From Neurospora crassa OR74A (taxonomy: Eukaryota; Ascomycota; Sordariomycetes; Sordariales; Sordariaceae): a stretch of DNA of 64,000 nucleotides. The translations under genes and the position numbers were made by a program. The notes beneath the pieces are model-generated. The model was not told the origin of the DNA, did not search any database, and worked only from the letters and a program-made list of their open reading frames with translations. The stretch spans positions 4,030,001-4,094,000 of the forward strand of contig NC_026504.1 in assembly GCF_000182925.2 (NCBI RefSeq), in the 5' to 3' direction. Position 1 is the stretch's first letter; each line of letters begins with the position of its first letter. Positions 33,661-45,654 of this stretch are shown in pieces.

Positions 33661-35335
33661 AGATGCGGCGTTACGGCCTTTCCCGCATCTACACCCGTCC
33701 ACCCATGCCGCTTCTCACTGCAGTTTTGTCATCTAGCATATTCCAGTATCAGAACATGACCTCACTTGGCATGGCTGCAACTTCACATCAAGTCAGAATA
33801 CTCGACTTCACATGCTAAATGTTTTGTTATGTTTTTTGCTATCAGCTTCCAACGTCAGCTTGCTTGCGCATTTCCTCGCCAACGTCGATGCTTTGACCGA
33901 TCTGACGCTGGTTTGATTGTTAGCCCGGTACCTCAAACGTCCCAGAACAGCTGTATTTGGAAACGCCTGGACAAGGTGACCAACGGTATCGAGCTAACAA
34001 ATTTTCCAGAGGTGTACTGCGGAAAAGAAGAATTTCGGGGGTCCCTGCGGCGTTCCGACGAAACGCGATCGGATTGCTCAAGCATTGTTCAGGTGTGAAA
34101 GAGACCCCAAGTTCCACCTGGGTGACGATTGTGGTTGCCTGTTATGGATACATGGCTCGACCGTCGGTTTCTCTTCAAGCACATGATCTCGATACCAGTC
34201 ATGTCATCTCGTGATGCCTGCTGCCCTTGTCTCAAACAGCCAGCGCATGCTGGGACCCTGATGGGATATCCCGTTCGCCCTTCTGTTTCAGTATCTGGTC
34301 AGAAATCTTTGTATGTTTGGGTATGCTGGACATGTTTTCAACATAGGAATTCGAACCGATTCCGCGGAGACCAGCTTTGTTCTAGCAAGTACCAAGTACC
34401 TAAGTATCTAGTAGCGACCTTGAACCCGACGTCACTCTACAGATGGCCGAGCATAACCGCTTTCTATAAAGGTTGATGCTGGGTAAACTGCAGGTTTCGC
34501 CAAGTAGCGCGGCTGTGTTAGACGCCCCCAATGCCTCGAAAAGGCCACGAACCTGACCTTGACCTCAGCAAAGAGTCCGGTTGCTTCATTTTGCATGAAT
34601 CCCAACAAGTTCGACTCAGGTCTTTCCGTAGCCAGATCCTGAATGGGGATTCTGAGATGGGTCCTGTGGCCTGTGCAACAAAAGTTACAGGTGGTTGGAC
34701 CTGCTAGGTATCCCGCGCCCAGCCGCGATGCATGCTGGGATGGCATGGAAGACGAGCAGCTCCTTGCAGCGAACCTTCGACAACGCCAAGCATGTATTGC
34801 ATCGAAACCGCTGGAGCATACGCAGTAGGTCGTACGTACGTAGTACCTTCCACACATGAACGGCTTTAAGATTGTTCCATCATGGGCCGTTCTGAACTTT
34901 TTTTTTAAAAAAAAGAAACCTTGAGTGCAATTGAAATTCTAGACCATATTCTTATCACATCCACCACCAAAGGGAACCATTGTCCTTTATCCTCCACTTC
35001 AACATTTCGCAAACGTCTCGTATTACCTAGAGATCTCCCCATTGGTTCCCGATCTTCCGTCTCGTCTGTGTCTCGTGTTTGTGACGTGCAACAACTGGCC
35101 ACCTCTTGTTGCCGTCGCCATCTGACACCTCCGCGGTCGAGACCTGCTCTTGAACTTCGTTAACGGCATCTTGCAACTTATTCACCGGCCAATCTGTTTG
35201 ATCCGAACACCGCATCGATTGCTCAGAGAGTGCCCTTACGCTTGCACCTGGCCGCCTCCGTTTGCCGACGCGACCCGATCGTACCTATATACGACATTTA
35301 ATAGCTTAGCCTAGCTATTTACAAGTCGAGCGAAC
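33661..35335. other. Intergenic region right of the island
   Basis: Normal-composition DNA, 1.7 kb. Several open frames of 60-140 codons on both strands overlap one another and show no recognisable protein pattern or intron logic, so none is called. The last 200 bp are the probable 5' leader and promoter of the coiled-coil gene. A T9-A8 palindromic tract lies near 34898-34915. Confidence 0.5.
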
Positions 35336-36510
35336 ATGGGCTTGAATCCAGACGCTTCTCTTTCTCCCTCTTCATCAACACCAAACCTCGAGATACCTAA
35401 AAGTATCGGCATGTCGTCGTCAATTCGCACCCATTCCTCTCTGGGCCAGACCAGAGAGACATCCCCCTCGCCCTCCCCCAGGTCGGGCTCTGTTTCCCTC
35501 CAGGCCGCAGCTACTCTCAACGCTGGTCTTCAGCGCAAGGATTCACTACGAAGTTCGTCACTCCACGCCCAACTATTGACCTCAAAATCACCCTGCTGAC
35601 ACTTGCTACCTATCTAGGCTCTTCCATCAGCCCTCTCCCTGCATCTCAGGCCCCCAAGGTTCCCAGCGCCGGTCGTCGCCAATCACAAGTCCTCATGAAC
35701 ATCCAGATGAACGACCCATCGATACCCGCTCCTGGGGAAATGATCTCGGACAGCTCCAAGCCTTCATCCGTCAGTTCCCCCCAGCCTATCCCCGGCCGCC
35801 CGCAACAACACAGCCGGGCTCCTAGCCTCGGAGAGCTTCACCAGGAGCTAGAGAACGAGCAGGAGTACCAGGTGAACCGCCTGCTCAGCGAAATTCGGAG
35901 GCTACAGTCACAGCTTCAGCGCCAGCAGTCCTCATCCGGAGCCATCAGCGATGACAACTCCGGGCGGGACACACCCAATCGCAGCTCAACACCACAGATG
36001 GGAGGAATTTCCGGAACATCCATCCCCAAATCACCGGGCTTTCTTCCCCACCCCCGCGGCTCCTTCGACTTCCCCCGCAGCAGCAACGACCTCAATAAGG
36101 CCCGGTCCAGAACGCCGAGCAGAGGCGCTTCGCCCAGGGTGCGCGCCACGTCCATTAGTGCAGACAGTATGGACCAGTGGCCCCTGGGCGGAAAGGATGA
36201 GAGTGCCTTTTATCAGGCAGAGACGCAGATGCTTATCAGGGAAAACCAGATGTTGAGGCATCGCATTCGTGAATTGGGTATGTTCTGCGCTGGCACCGCT
36301 ATTACAACGTTGTGATTGAAAGGATCATTCTTGCTAACAACTCCCCGTGCAGAACGTCAACTAGTCGAGTCATCAGGAAAAGACGTTGCCAACACTCACG
36401 AACCTACTCACGCGTCAGGTCTTCATCGGTCGACGTCTATCTCAGACGTAGAACGTCCCAAGATGACTGCCCCTGCCCAGCAGCACCAGGAGGAAGCGAT
36501 TGTTGAGTGA
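35336..36510 (+). CDS. Hypothetical coiled-coil, Ser/Pro-rich protein (three exons)
   Basis: Exons 35336-35552, 35618-36277 and 36353-36510 join in frame to 344 residues. Intron 1 uses gttcgt/ctag, intron 2 gtatgt/cag with a gctaac branch site. The N-terminal third is Ser/Pro-rich and probably disordered. A coiled coil spans about residues 150-185 (GELHQELENEQEYQVNRLL then EIRRLQSQLQRQQ). A basic Ser/Arg/Pro linker follows, then a second heptad stretch near residues 280-300 (LIRENQMLRHRIRELERQL). No catalytic domain is visible and I do not recognise the family; a scaffold or regulatory role is only a guess. Its 3' end converges on the WD40-like gene. Confidence 0.8.
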
Positions 36511-37758
36511 TGAAACACAGAAACCAGAGTGAGCTCTGGCTTGCTCGAGTGAGATTTCAAAGTTCCTCATTCACGGGTATGCTTCAAAGGAAGGAATGAT
36601 ACTTTTATGATAAAGGCGTTTTCGAGATTATGTCAGGCCTCGGGTCTCCAAGCTGGCACCACTGTCCGTGGTGAGGTTTTATAGAATTCTGTGTTTCAGG
36701 ACCCCATCTCCTACTCCAGAAAAGTGAAACCTACGGAGTACCCACGACAAATAGGGAGACAAGCCAGTTTGGTGTTTTCAGGGACAGGACAGGACAGGAC
36801 TGGTTGGTGGCTTACAGGCGTTATTGGCGGATAATACCTCCCTCTATTGCAGTTCGTTTTACGGGGATCTTTTCGGTGGAAAGTTGAAGTAAATGAAATG
36901 GAATGCAAAGATTGAATTAGGAATGGGAGATACATACATAGCATTGTTATATGTTGGGACATCGCAAACCCGTAATGTTATTCGTATTATCACTACTGTC
37001 TTGCTAAGCACGCACTTGAGGTAGTGGATAATAATCAAAACTAGGACCAGTTCATATCACCTTGTCGATGAAAGGGCTTGGTCGCCGTGTTGAGTGTAGA
37101 AAATGTTACATAAGGCCCTTTGTACGAAAACCACATTAGAACAAATACAGTCGAAGGCCATTTTGATCAACACCAACTTGAAGTAACGGACAACTAAAGG
37201 AACTGAACTCGTTAGAGAAGTTGGTCACGTTCATGTCACATTGAGTATAGATGAAAGTTTGTGACTGTAAGCATTCAATTACCTGTTTAGGAGTTAAGAA
37301 CTATTTTGGATAACACCATACATATCAATCTCTCCCCAACTCGGTTACTTTTGTTGAACTGCTGCTGCCAGGTTATCCGTTGCCCAAACAATTTTGTAGC
37401 CGCTCTCAATCAACCAAGCCCAGCCTCAAACATCCTCATTCATTAATACCTTTTCGAAGTTGTTTCCCCGCACGTCACCGTCTTGATAGTCCATCACCAT
37501 TTTAGCCAAGAGCAACTTGAAGAGACCCTCTTCCACTGCGCCCACGGTCCCACGTCGTCCCATGTTGGTTGGTGGTTCGTTATTATCGAAAGGTAATATG
37601 TCCATGTTCACCCCCAAAGGGGTCAAAGTGAAATGAGTTCTGCCGAAAACGCCTTATTCCCTTCCCATCAAGTTCACCAACCAAGCCGCACACAACGCCC
37701 GAAAGAGGAAGAAGGGAAAAAAACAAACAAAAGTCAGGACCATCCCAGAACGTCAAAC
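36511..37758. other. Convergent intergenic region
   Basis: Holds the 3' ends of two convergent genes. A short (acagg)n run lies near 36780-36800. The small open frame on - at 37426-37626 has no support. No RNA gene seen. Confidence 0.5.
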
Positions 37759-40490
37759 CTAACGGTAGTCCATACTAGGAAATAAACTCCTCTGCAAAAG
37801 ATTCACATGGAACTCGTAGATCCCATCTTCGGCGCCGACGAACCTGTTAAAAAAAAAAAAGCCAGATTACACATTAGCAATCGACAATTGACAACCACAA
37901 AAAGGGGATGGAACTTACAAAACCCTCCCGTCCTCACTCCAACACAACCCCGCAGTATCATGCGGATCGGGCTCCCGTCTACTCATATATAGCGCGCCAA
38001 ACGCCCGTCTGGTCGGATGATCATCCCACTCGCGCAGCGAGGCATGGGCGCCGCGCAGCCTGCGGGTGGAGTCGAGATCGGGCAGTGTCCTGCTGAAACT
38101 GTCAAAGGGGAGCGTGTCTTCGAGGTGAAGGGTGTAGTAAAGCTGTTGCAGAGTGGCTGCAGCATTGACACTAGTGTTTGACGTGGTATTTCTGCTGGTG
38201 GGAGACAATAAGCTTGGGTTCGCTATGATGCGCGAGGAGAGGTTGAGAGCTCGCCTCTCTGCTGCTGCTTCTGAAGCAGTCTGGGCTTGGCTACTGCTGA
38301 TACCGCTACCGCTGCCAGCGGGTCGGGTAGGTGGGTGCGTCGTTCGGTCTCCTCCTCTGTCTAACCTAGTAATGGCGGCAATGACACGAAGATGGTCCGC
38401 GGCGCTAGCTTCGTCCGTTGCTTCCCGTAATGCAGCTATGCTTGCTCGCAAGTTTCGTCCATCACGACCGCTGCTACCACTACCGGCTGCACCTCCGCTG
38501 GTGCTGGCGGAAGCTCGTAGCGATGTAGCTGCGCGAGGCTGGATCCCGTAAAGTAAGTCTGCGTACTCGCGGTAGGTAGATAAGTCCCTGGTATCGCGAG
38601 CAGTTCTCAATCCACTGCCGCGCTCGCGGGATTGCTCGCTACTCCCAGACGACCGCTGTGTGTCTCCTCCTGCTCCTGCTCCACTTAAGCGGGATGACGG
38701 ATCATCACGCCAGATCGAAGTATTAGTTCTTCTTTCGGTCGTGGTTGGTCCTCCGCCCGAGGTAGCGGCTTCTCGTTGTCTTCGTTCTGCCCGAATCGCG
38801 TCAAGGACCTCCAGTTCACGAGGAGTAAACGAAGATGACTCTAGCGGATCCCAATGCTCTCTGTTTGAGCGTTCCCGTCGAGCTTCCAGGGCTGCAAGAA
38901 GATCGATACCCCGCAAACGAGATGGTGGTGAAGCGGATGCTGATGCCTCATTGTCATCGGTGCGAGCTGCTGCGAGGAGAAGGAGGCCAGGGTCGATAGC
39001 GCTCCTATCGGATATGGTGATGTGGTCGTAATCGTCTCGTTTGTCTAGGTCCAGGATTTGGCGCGATAGAAAACCGGTTCGAAGGTCGGCAACACCGACA
39101 TGGCCGCGATCTTCGGTCCATGCTAGGAGGTCCGTGGACCCGGGAGCAAAAGCCATGTCACGGATGGCGCCTAGCTCAGCATTTGGCCTTGACGAGCCGA
39201 AGGTCGTCACGAGGGGATCTAATCCAGGGACGGAGAAGGCCGCAACGTCAAATACAGAAATAATTCCATACTGAGTTCCGACAGCAAGATAACTCCCCGT
39301 AGTGGAAAAGCATGCCGCAAAACTCCCCCTATCGCGACGGTGTTAGAAAAATGCGCAAACAAGAGAAAATGCGTAGAGAAGACAATGCACATACCTATTT
39401 TCCGACCGATCATCTTTGCTTTGACTCTTCAAGGGGACTTTACGCAGCGGAGCCCATTGATGTGTTCGATGGGACAAACGGTACGTATTCATCCACGGCT
39501 CATCCTTCTCAAGCCTCTCGTGCACGTAGAGATAGGGATCGTCACTGATGGCGATCAGGAGCCGGCCGTCGGGCGAGATGACAGCACGGTTGACACAGTC
39601 CGGGTATGTGATCTCGTCCAAGGCGTCCTCTTCCCATAAGCTTACGCACGCAACGGAATTGTCGTTGTTTGAAAGAACGGCAACTGGTTCGTTGTATGCG
39701 CCTGCCGCGGCTGGTACCAAAGTCGGTGGAAACCACAAAGTGATGCAGTTCACCCGCTGTTTGCCAAACTTTTTGCTTGTGACAGATAGGTTCTTGTTGT
39801 TGTCGTTATTGGTATTGCCTCGCGCAGCAGTTATGATTTGGGCCCGAGCCAACGCCCGCGCGACCTCTACCGAGTCTTCGTCGTCCAAGTCACGGCTGAG
39901 TTCGTCCAGTAGCTCCTGACCGGGGACCTGGTCGTCCGAATCCGTGTTGAGCTGCGCATTGGCATCGTTCTGAGGGGTCCTTTCGCGGACATGTATCGCC
40001 GTAAACTCGCCGGTCTCGCCACCACAGCAGATCCACCCATGTCGCGCGACAAGACACCGAGGCTGAAAAGGAAGGCGCTTGATGGTTTCGATCTCTTGGG
40101 TTGTGATGTTGAGTCTCTGGACCTCGGTGCTGTCCCTCCCTCCGGGAAAATAAACCACGTTGTTGTCCTCGATGCCCACCATAGAACGTAACTGCCAGTG
40201 ACTGCAAAGCAAATTAAGGGTTAGCGACCAGATGCCACGTAGGTGTGTCGCAATGGGTATGAACCAAGGACGTACCTGGGGTGGACACTGGTGCCATAGC
40301 GGCGTCGAGGCTTGGGGAGGATCAAGTGGTCGGTTGCATGATAACTAGACGCAAGATTTCTGTCAGCATTGAAGAAATGTGATTTCAATTTTCGGGGTGG
40401 TAGTTGGGGGTGGAGGGGGGGCACCGGGTGCAACTCGCGGAATAGACTCGGGACTCGGGCATCAGCTTACACGTCGTCCTTGACCGTCAT
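37759..40490 (-). CDS. DUF2415/WD40-like repeat protein (five exons)
   Basis: Exons 40490-40471, 40344-40276, 40201-39395, 39328-37919 and 37843-37759 join in frame to 796 residues. Donors are gtaagc, gtacgt, gtatgt and gtaagt, and all acceptors end in ag. N-terminal LILPKPRRRYGTS and SHWQLRSMV, then VNCITLWFPP (about residue 175), VAVLSNNDNSVACVSLW, NRAVISPDGRLLIAISDD and SYLAVGTQYGIISVFDV, look like successive WD40 blades; SPDGRLLIAISDD recalls the small DUF2415 module of fungal WD40 proteins. A Ser/Arg-rich insert fills about residues 430-640, and the last blade is CWSEDGRVLFVGAEDGIYEF. A scaffold role is likely, precise function unknown. Family naming is from memory and moderately sure. 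Confidence 0.8.
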
Positions 40491-42323
40491 TGTGGGAAAG
40501 TCTTGGCGGGTTTATTTTTGACCAGGCGGTTCCAAATCAGTTTGCGATGACCATGCACAATTCCGCGCTGTTGATGGCTAGGTATCGTCGAGGGAAGTCG
40601 ATGCCGTCAAAGAAGGAGGAACCAACTAGAAGGATCGCGTGGAACGTCGAATGCTGAGTGTAGTCGGATTGCGAAATGCCGGGCTATCTTGGTCGGGATT
40701 GGGGACAAAGGTTGATGCGGGTGAATTGGATTACAATGTAGGATAGTTGGAAGCTGCGGTGAGTTTTTGAATAAGAAATTCAATGAAAGTGATGTTAGTT
40801 GTCGAGGAAACAATAGGAGAGGCCCGTCCGACCAGTTCGTCATTGCTTTCCATCTGTTGTCGCAAACCCGCGTCAAACGTCAAGTCCCTTTTCCCATTAC
40901 ATTCAGTCGTAATATCCTAAGCTCGCCACCCACTTAGACGCACCACTTTGACCCACGGAATGACAACGCAATGCAGTGCTTGCAAAGTCGTTCTGCCGCG
41001 CAGCTAAAGAAAGTCCCAAATTAAAATTCCTTAGTAAAAGACCATGGAATGTTGATAACAAAAAGAAGTTATTTCAGGTAATAAGTAGTTAACCTACCTC
41101 CAAGCTTGAGACTGTCAAAGGTACCTCAACCCTCCAAAACCGGGGTCCTCCACTCCACTTCACAAGGCAGGTACCTACCTCCGCGGCCAGTCAGGTACTG
41201 TACATAGTACATCATCAGACACATACGAGTCTGAGGTTTGGCTGATCGATACATGTACTTACCTCTAGTTACGCGCAACAACAACAGAGGTGGTTTGGCG
41301 CACAGTGAGTTGTAGTCTAGTCCTCCGTCCGTAACAGATAGACAAGATCAATGACATGGCATCGCATCTCCGACACTCGTTGGTGTTTCTGGAGCAAAGC
41401 ATGGAGATATATACCTCTACCGGTAATGTATAGTAGCGCGCAATACGTGACCGTAGTATGTAACAGGCCGCTTCAAGCAGCGCATCCACTCTCCCCGATG
41501 CCGTCACAGGCCATAGGTATGTAGGTCTTTACGCACGCATACCCGCCCGAGCCCGCCTCTCCCCTCCTCCTCCCGTCCCTCTCACCCATTCGGGCCATTC
41601 TCATTACATATGTATCAAACCTCGGCCGGCCAGCATCCAGGCTGAGAGCCGGACCGACCCCAGGCTGCCCGAGCAGGGATTAGTTGCTCACTGATAAACA
41701 AAAAAAAAAAAGGGTCCATGGACGGCAAAGTGGAGTCACGTGCTGTCGCAAAGTCCAAGATGGGAATGGGCTTTCCGGATGTTTTGGATCTCGCCTTTGA
41801 AGACGGCGAGGTTGACGGCAGCTCGGAGTTCTCGGTGGACGGAGGAAACGGGTCGAAGGAGGAAGACTTCAATCCTCCCCCAGGCTCCCCGCCTTCGCCC
41901 GCCATTGCGACAATTGACGGAGTGGCCCGTGCGGAGCTTGCTCGGCGCCCCACTTATCGTGCATGCGGCTGCTCTCAGTGGGTGGGAAGTGGCCCCCCCG
42001 CGGTGCCAACTGGAGCTGAGGTCCCGCTGGAGTCGCTGTCGATCCAGTCACTGGGCCGTGTGAGTGCTGAGAGCAGAGCCGAGCAAAATTTCCAACGCCT
42101 TCGATGACCAGGTTGTTGAATTTTTTCCCTCGCAGTACAAAAGAGCTTGACCACCAGCTCCCCCTCGGCCTCCGCTCTCCGTTCACGCATCCTCATTCAT
42201 AACCACCCTCTCCTCCTCCACCATCACCTCTTTCTCGTCTGCGTTGTGGTGATTCCCGGCCCTGTCTGTTTGCCAAAGGGGTTATTTTTGTTTTTAATTT
42301 AGAGTCACAAACACACACACAAG
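40491..42323. promoter_or_regulatory. Divergent promoter region between the WD40-like gene and mtHsp70
   Basis: 1.8 kb between two divergent start codons must contain both promoters. I looked for heat-shock elements (alternating gaa/ttc) and found no convincing array. A GC-rich stretch at 41620-42110 holds overlapping open frames on both strands (up to 129 codons) without protein-like features. An A12 run lies at 41701-41712. Confidence 0.4.
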
Positions 42324-44561
42324 ATGATGTCCACAAGGCTTACCAGGGCTGTAAGTTATAAACCGAGCTTGCACTTGCACTTGCACCTGCACTTGCAGCA
42401 TCCGCCGCTTCCACTTTTCCCTCACTCCAAAAGTCGCGATAATGGCGCGTTCCATATCCGTAAATGCTTTCTCAACAACGACAATGGCTGACATGTCTCC
42501 CTCTTAACCACAGCTGCCCAAGGCCTCCATTGCTACCCGCGCCGCGGGTATGCTCAGGAAGCCCATGACCCCCGCCTTCGCGCGCTTCGAGTCAACGGAG
42601 TCGAACGGAAAGGTCACTGGTTCCGTCATCGGTATCGATCTTGGTATGTAGCATCACTACCAACCAACACACGAGCTTCGACATGGCTAACACGAGTCTT
42701 CTCTCCTCCAGGTACCACCAACTCCGCCGTTGCCATCATGGAGGGCAAGGTCCCCCGCATCATTGAGAACGCCGAGGGTGCCCGTACCACCCCCTCCGTC
42801 GTCGCCTTCACTGAGGACGGTGAGCGCCTTGTTGGTGTTGCCGCTAAGCGTCAGGCTGTCGTCAACCCCGAGAACACCCTCTTCGCCACCAAGCGTCTCA
42901 TCGGCCGCAAGTTCACCGACCCCGAGGTCCAGCGCGACATCAAGGAGGTTCCCTACAAGATCGTCCAGCACACCAACGGTGATGCCTGGGTTGAGGCCCG
43001 TGGCCAGAGGTACTCTCCTTCCCAGATTGGTGGTTTCATCCTCCAGAAGATGAAGGAGACTGCCGAGTCTTTCCTCAGCAAGCCCGTCAAGAACGCTGTC
43101 GTTACCGTCCCTGCCTACTTCAACGACTCCCAGCGTCAGGCCACCAAGGATGCTGGTCAGATTGCCGGCCTCAACGTCCTCCGTGTCGTCAACGAGCCTA
43201 CTGCCGCCGCTCTTGCCTACGGTCTTGAGAAGGAGCAGGACCGCATTGTCGCCGTCTACGATCTTGGTGGTGGTACCTTCGATATCTCCGTCCTCGAGAT
43301 CCAGAACGGTGTCTTCGAGGTCAAGTCTACCAACGGTGACACCCATCTCGGTGGCGAGGACTTCGATATCCACCTCGTCCGCCACCTCGTCCAGCAGTTC
43401 AAGAAGGAGACCGGCATCGATCTTTCTGGCGACCGCATGGCCATCCAGCGTATCCGTGAGGCCGCCGAGAAGGCCAAGATCGAGCTTTCTTCTTCCCTCC
43501 AGACCGACATCAACCTTCCCTTCATCACTGCCGACTCTTCCGGCCCCAAGCACATCAACCAGAAGCTCACCCGTGCTCAGCTCGAGGCCATGGTTGACCC
43601 CCTCATCCAGCGCACCATTGAGCCCGTCCGCAAGGCTCTGAAGGATGCCAACCTCCAGGCTAAGGAGATCCAGGAGGTCATTCTTGTTGGTGGTATGACC
43701 CGTATGCCCAAGGTTGCCGAGTCCGTCAAGAGCATTTTCGGCCGTGACCCCGCCAAGTCCGTCAACCCCGATGAGGCTGTCGCCATCGGTGCTGCCATCC
43801 AGGGTGCCGTCCTCTCCGGTGAGGTCAAGGACCTTCTCCTCCTCGATGTCACTCCCCTCTCCCTCGGTATCGAGACCCTCGGCGGTGTCTTCACTCGTCT
43901 GATCAACCGTAACACCACCATCCCTACCAAGAAGTCCCAGGTCTTCTCCACCGCTGCCGACTTCCAGACTGCCGTCGAGATCAAGGTCTTCCAGGGTGAG
44001 CGTGAGCTCGTTAAGGACAACAAGATGCTCGGCAACTTCCAGCTTGTCGGTATCCCCCCTGCCCACCGTGGTGTTCCCCAGATCGAGGTCACCTTCGACA
44101 TTGACGCCGATTCTATCGTCCACGTCCACGCCAAGGACAAGTCCACCAACAAGGACCAGTCCATCACCATTGCCTCCGGCTCCGGTCTTTCTGAGGCCGA
44201 GATCGAGAAGATGGTTGAGGACTCCGAGAAGTATGCCGAGCAGGACAAGGAGCGCAAGGCTGCCATTGAGGCCGCCAACAAGGCTGATGGCGTTCTCAAC
44301 GATACCGAGAAGGCCCTCAACGAGTACGCTGACCGTCTCGACAAGACCGAGGCTGACGCCATCCGTGAGAAGATCGCCAACCTCCGCGAGTTCATCGCCA
44401 AGAGCCAGTCTGGCGAGCAGGCCCTCTCCGCCGATGCCCTCAAGGAGAAGATTGACGACCTCCAGGTTGCCAGCTTGAACCTCTTCGACAAGATGCACAA
44501 GGCCCGTGCTGAGGCTGGCGAGCAGCAGCAGCAGAGCACTGAGGGCGAGAAGAAGGAGTAA
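42324..44561 (+). CDS. ssc1: Mitochondrial Hsp70 chaperone (SSC1 type)
   Basis: Exons 42324-42350, 42514-42643 and 42712-44561 join to 668 residues. The product is the matrix Hsp70 that drives protein import through the TIM23 motor and folds matrix proteins. The Arg-rich presequence ([20 protein letters not shown], through about residue 34) is typical for matrix import, with RFEST near the likely cleavage site. The nucleotide-binding domain shows IGIDLGTTNS (49-57), then [14 protein letters not shown] and [11 protein letters not shown]; the linker [19 protein letters not shown] opens the substrate-binding domain. A Gln-rich tail ending EGEKKE replaces the EEVD of cytosolic Hsp70. Codon use is strongly biased to C-ending codons, as in highly expressed fungal genes. 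Two adjacent ATGs (42324, 42327) could start translation. Confidence 0.97.
42366..42398 (+). repeat. Hexanucleotide repeat in intron 1 of mtHsp70
   Basis: Five near-perfect copies of cttgca (one with cctgca) inside the 163-bp first intron, between donor and branch region. Likely a harmless microsatellite, possibly variable between strains. Confidence 0.8.
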
Positions 44562-45654
44562 ATCTGAAGCCCAACAGCTTTTAGGTTTTCCTTTTCACGT
44601 TTTCTCACTATACCCACATACTTCTTTCTCCCCGGTGTCTAAGTAGCTTGGTTGGAGCGGAATGATCTCCACTGTGTATTTCTCCCTTGTACTCATATGT
44701 CATGTTTCTCTTTGAGGTCTATCATGCTGGATCTTGTGTTTAATACCGCAGAGGGCGGCGGAAGGCGTTATTGAGCATCAAAACTTCCTGCGTTTTTGGG
44801 GGTTTACAATAAAAAATCTTCATCTATCTTCACGACATATTTCCATCCTACCAAAATGATGCGATGAAATGCGAAATGGCTTAACCGGGTTTTCGCATGG
44901 GCAACGGGAAGGACAAGCAGGAGGTGCTGGAAAAGGGAGGCTGGCTGGGGTGCGCGTATGTGTATATATCATGTTCATTGTACACGATACACCACCCACA
45001 AGGGACAAAGTTCGAAGCAATCAACCTCCCCTCCTATGATAAAAATGAAATAGAATAGTAAGCGCTTACCAAACAGGCTATCGTGCCATATTTACTGTGG
45101 TAGTTATATGTGATTGTGTGATGACAGTATGCCCCTATTATCCATTCAGTCATTTCGGCCGGCCTGGAGTGTGATACGAAACCGAAATCCGTGAGCCGTT
45201 ATCGGACCTCCTCGTACGATACACAATCAAAGGGATGAAGTGATCCCAATACAAACAAACAGGTCAAAGGGCTTCCCAAGTCAAAAGTCAGCTTGAATGC
45301 AGATGTACTCAACATATGTACATATCAAAGTCAACCATACAATATCAAACTTGAAACATTCGGATACAATGAGGCATTCGGTACGCCGGTAACTACCTTT
45401 AGTGGTATATACGTCATGCCAACGACCGAGGTCATAGCTTCCAGGTTGTCGCTGGGTGGATAGTACATAACGTAGGTAAACATGGTCATAGCGGCATGAT
45501 ACCCAACCTCAATTGCTTGCAACATGTTCACGAGCAGACCGTCTGTTTTGGTTCTAAACATACAACAGCCGTCATTATATTTTCAACCAAACATCGCTAC
45601 TTCCAAAACACATCTCGTACACCGCCCCCCCCCCCCCCCCCCAATGACAGTTCT
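44562..45654. other. Convergent intergenic region between mtHsp70 and SRP68
   Basis: Contains the 3' untranslated ends of both genes; tacaataaaaaatc near 44806-44818 resembles a polyadenylation signal for mtHsp70. No other gene supported. Confidence 0.5.
45625..45642. repeat. Run of 18 C just downstream of SRP68
   Basis: An uninterrupted C18 tract (G18 on the gene strand) starts 12 bp after the SRP68 stop codon. Length in such tracts is unreliable in sequencing. Confidence 0.85.

Noticed and set aside
34340-34430. Possible tRNA on - (ggttcgaattcc near 34350)
   Set aside because: The B-box-like string is not flanked by a T-arm stem and no cloverleaf can be drawn.
33766-34857. Open frames of 110 and 141 codons right of the island
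   Set aside because: No recognisable motif, no consistent splice structure, overlap with other frames of similar length.
41615-42107. Overlapping open frames of 112 (-) and 129 (+) codons upstream of mtHsp70
   Set aside because: Both are products of GC-rich sequence in a divergent promoter; neither shows a domain or a preferred codon pattern.
42687-44498. 603-codon open frame antisense to mtHsp70
   Set aside because: Long antisense frames are a known by-product of the codon bias of highly expressed hsp70 genes and have been mislabelled elsewhere as a glutamate dehydrogenase. The sense strand is a perfect Hsp70.
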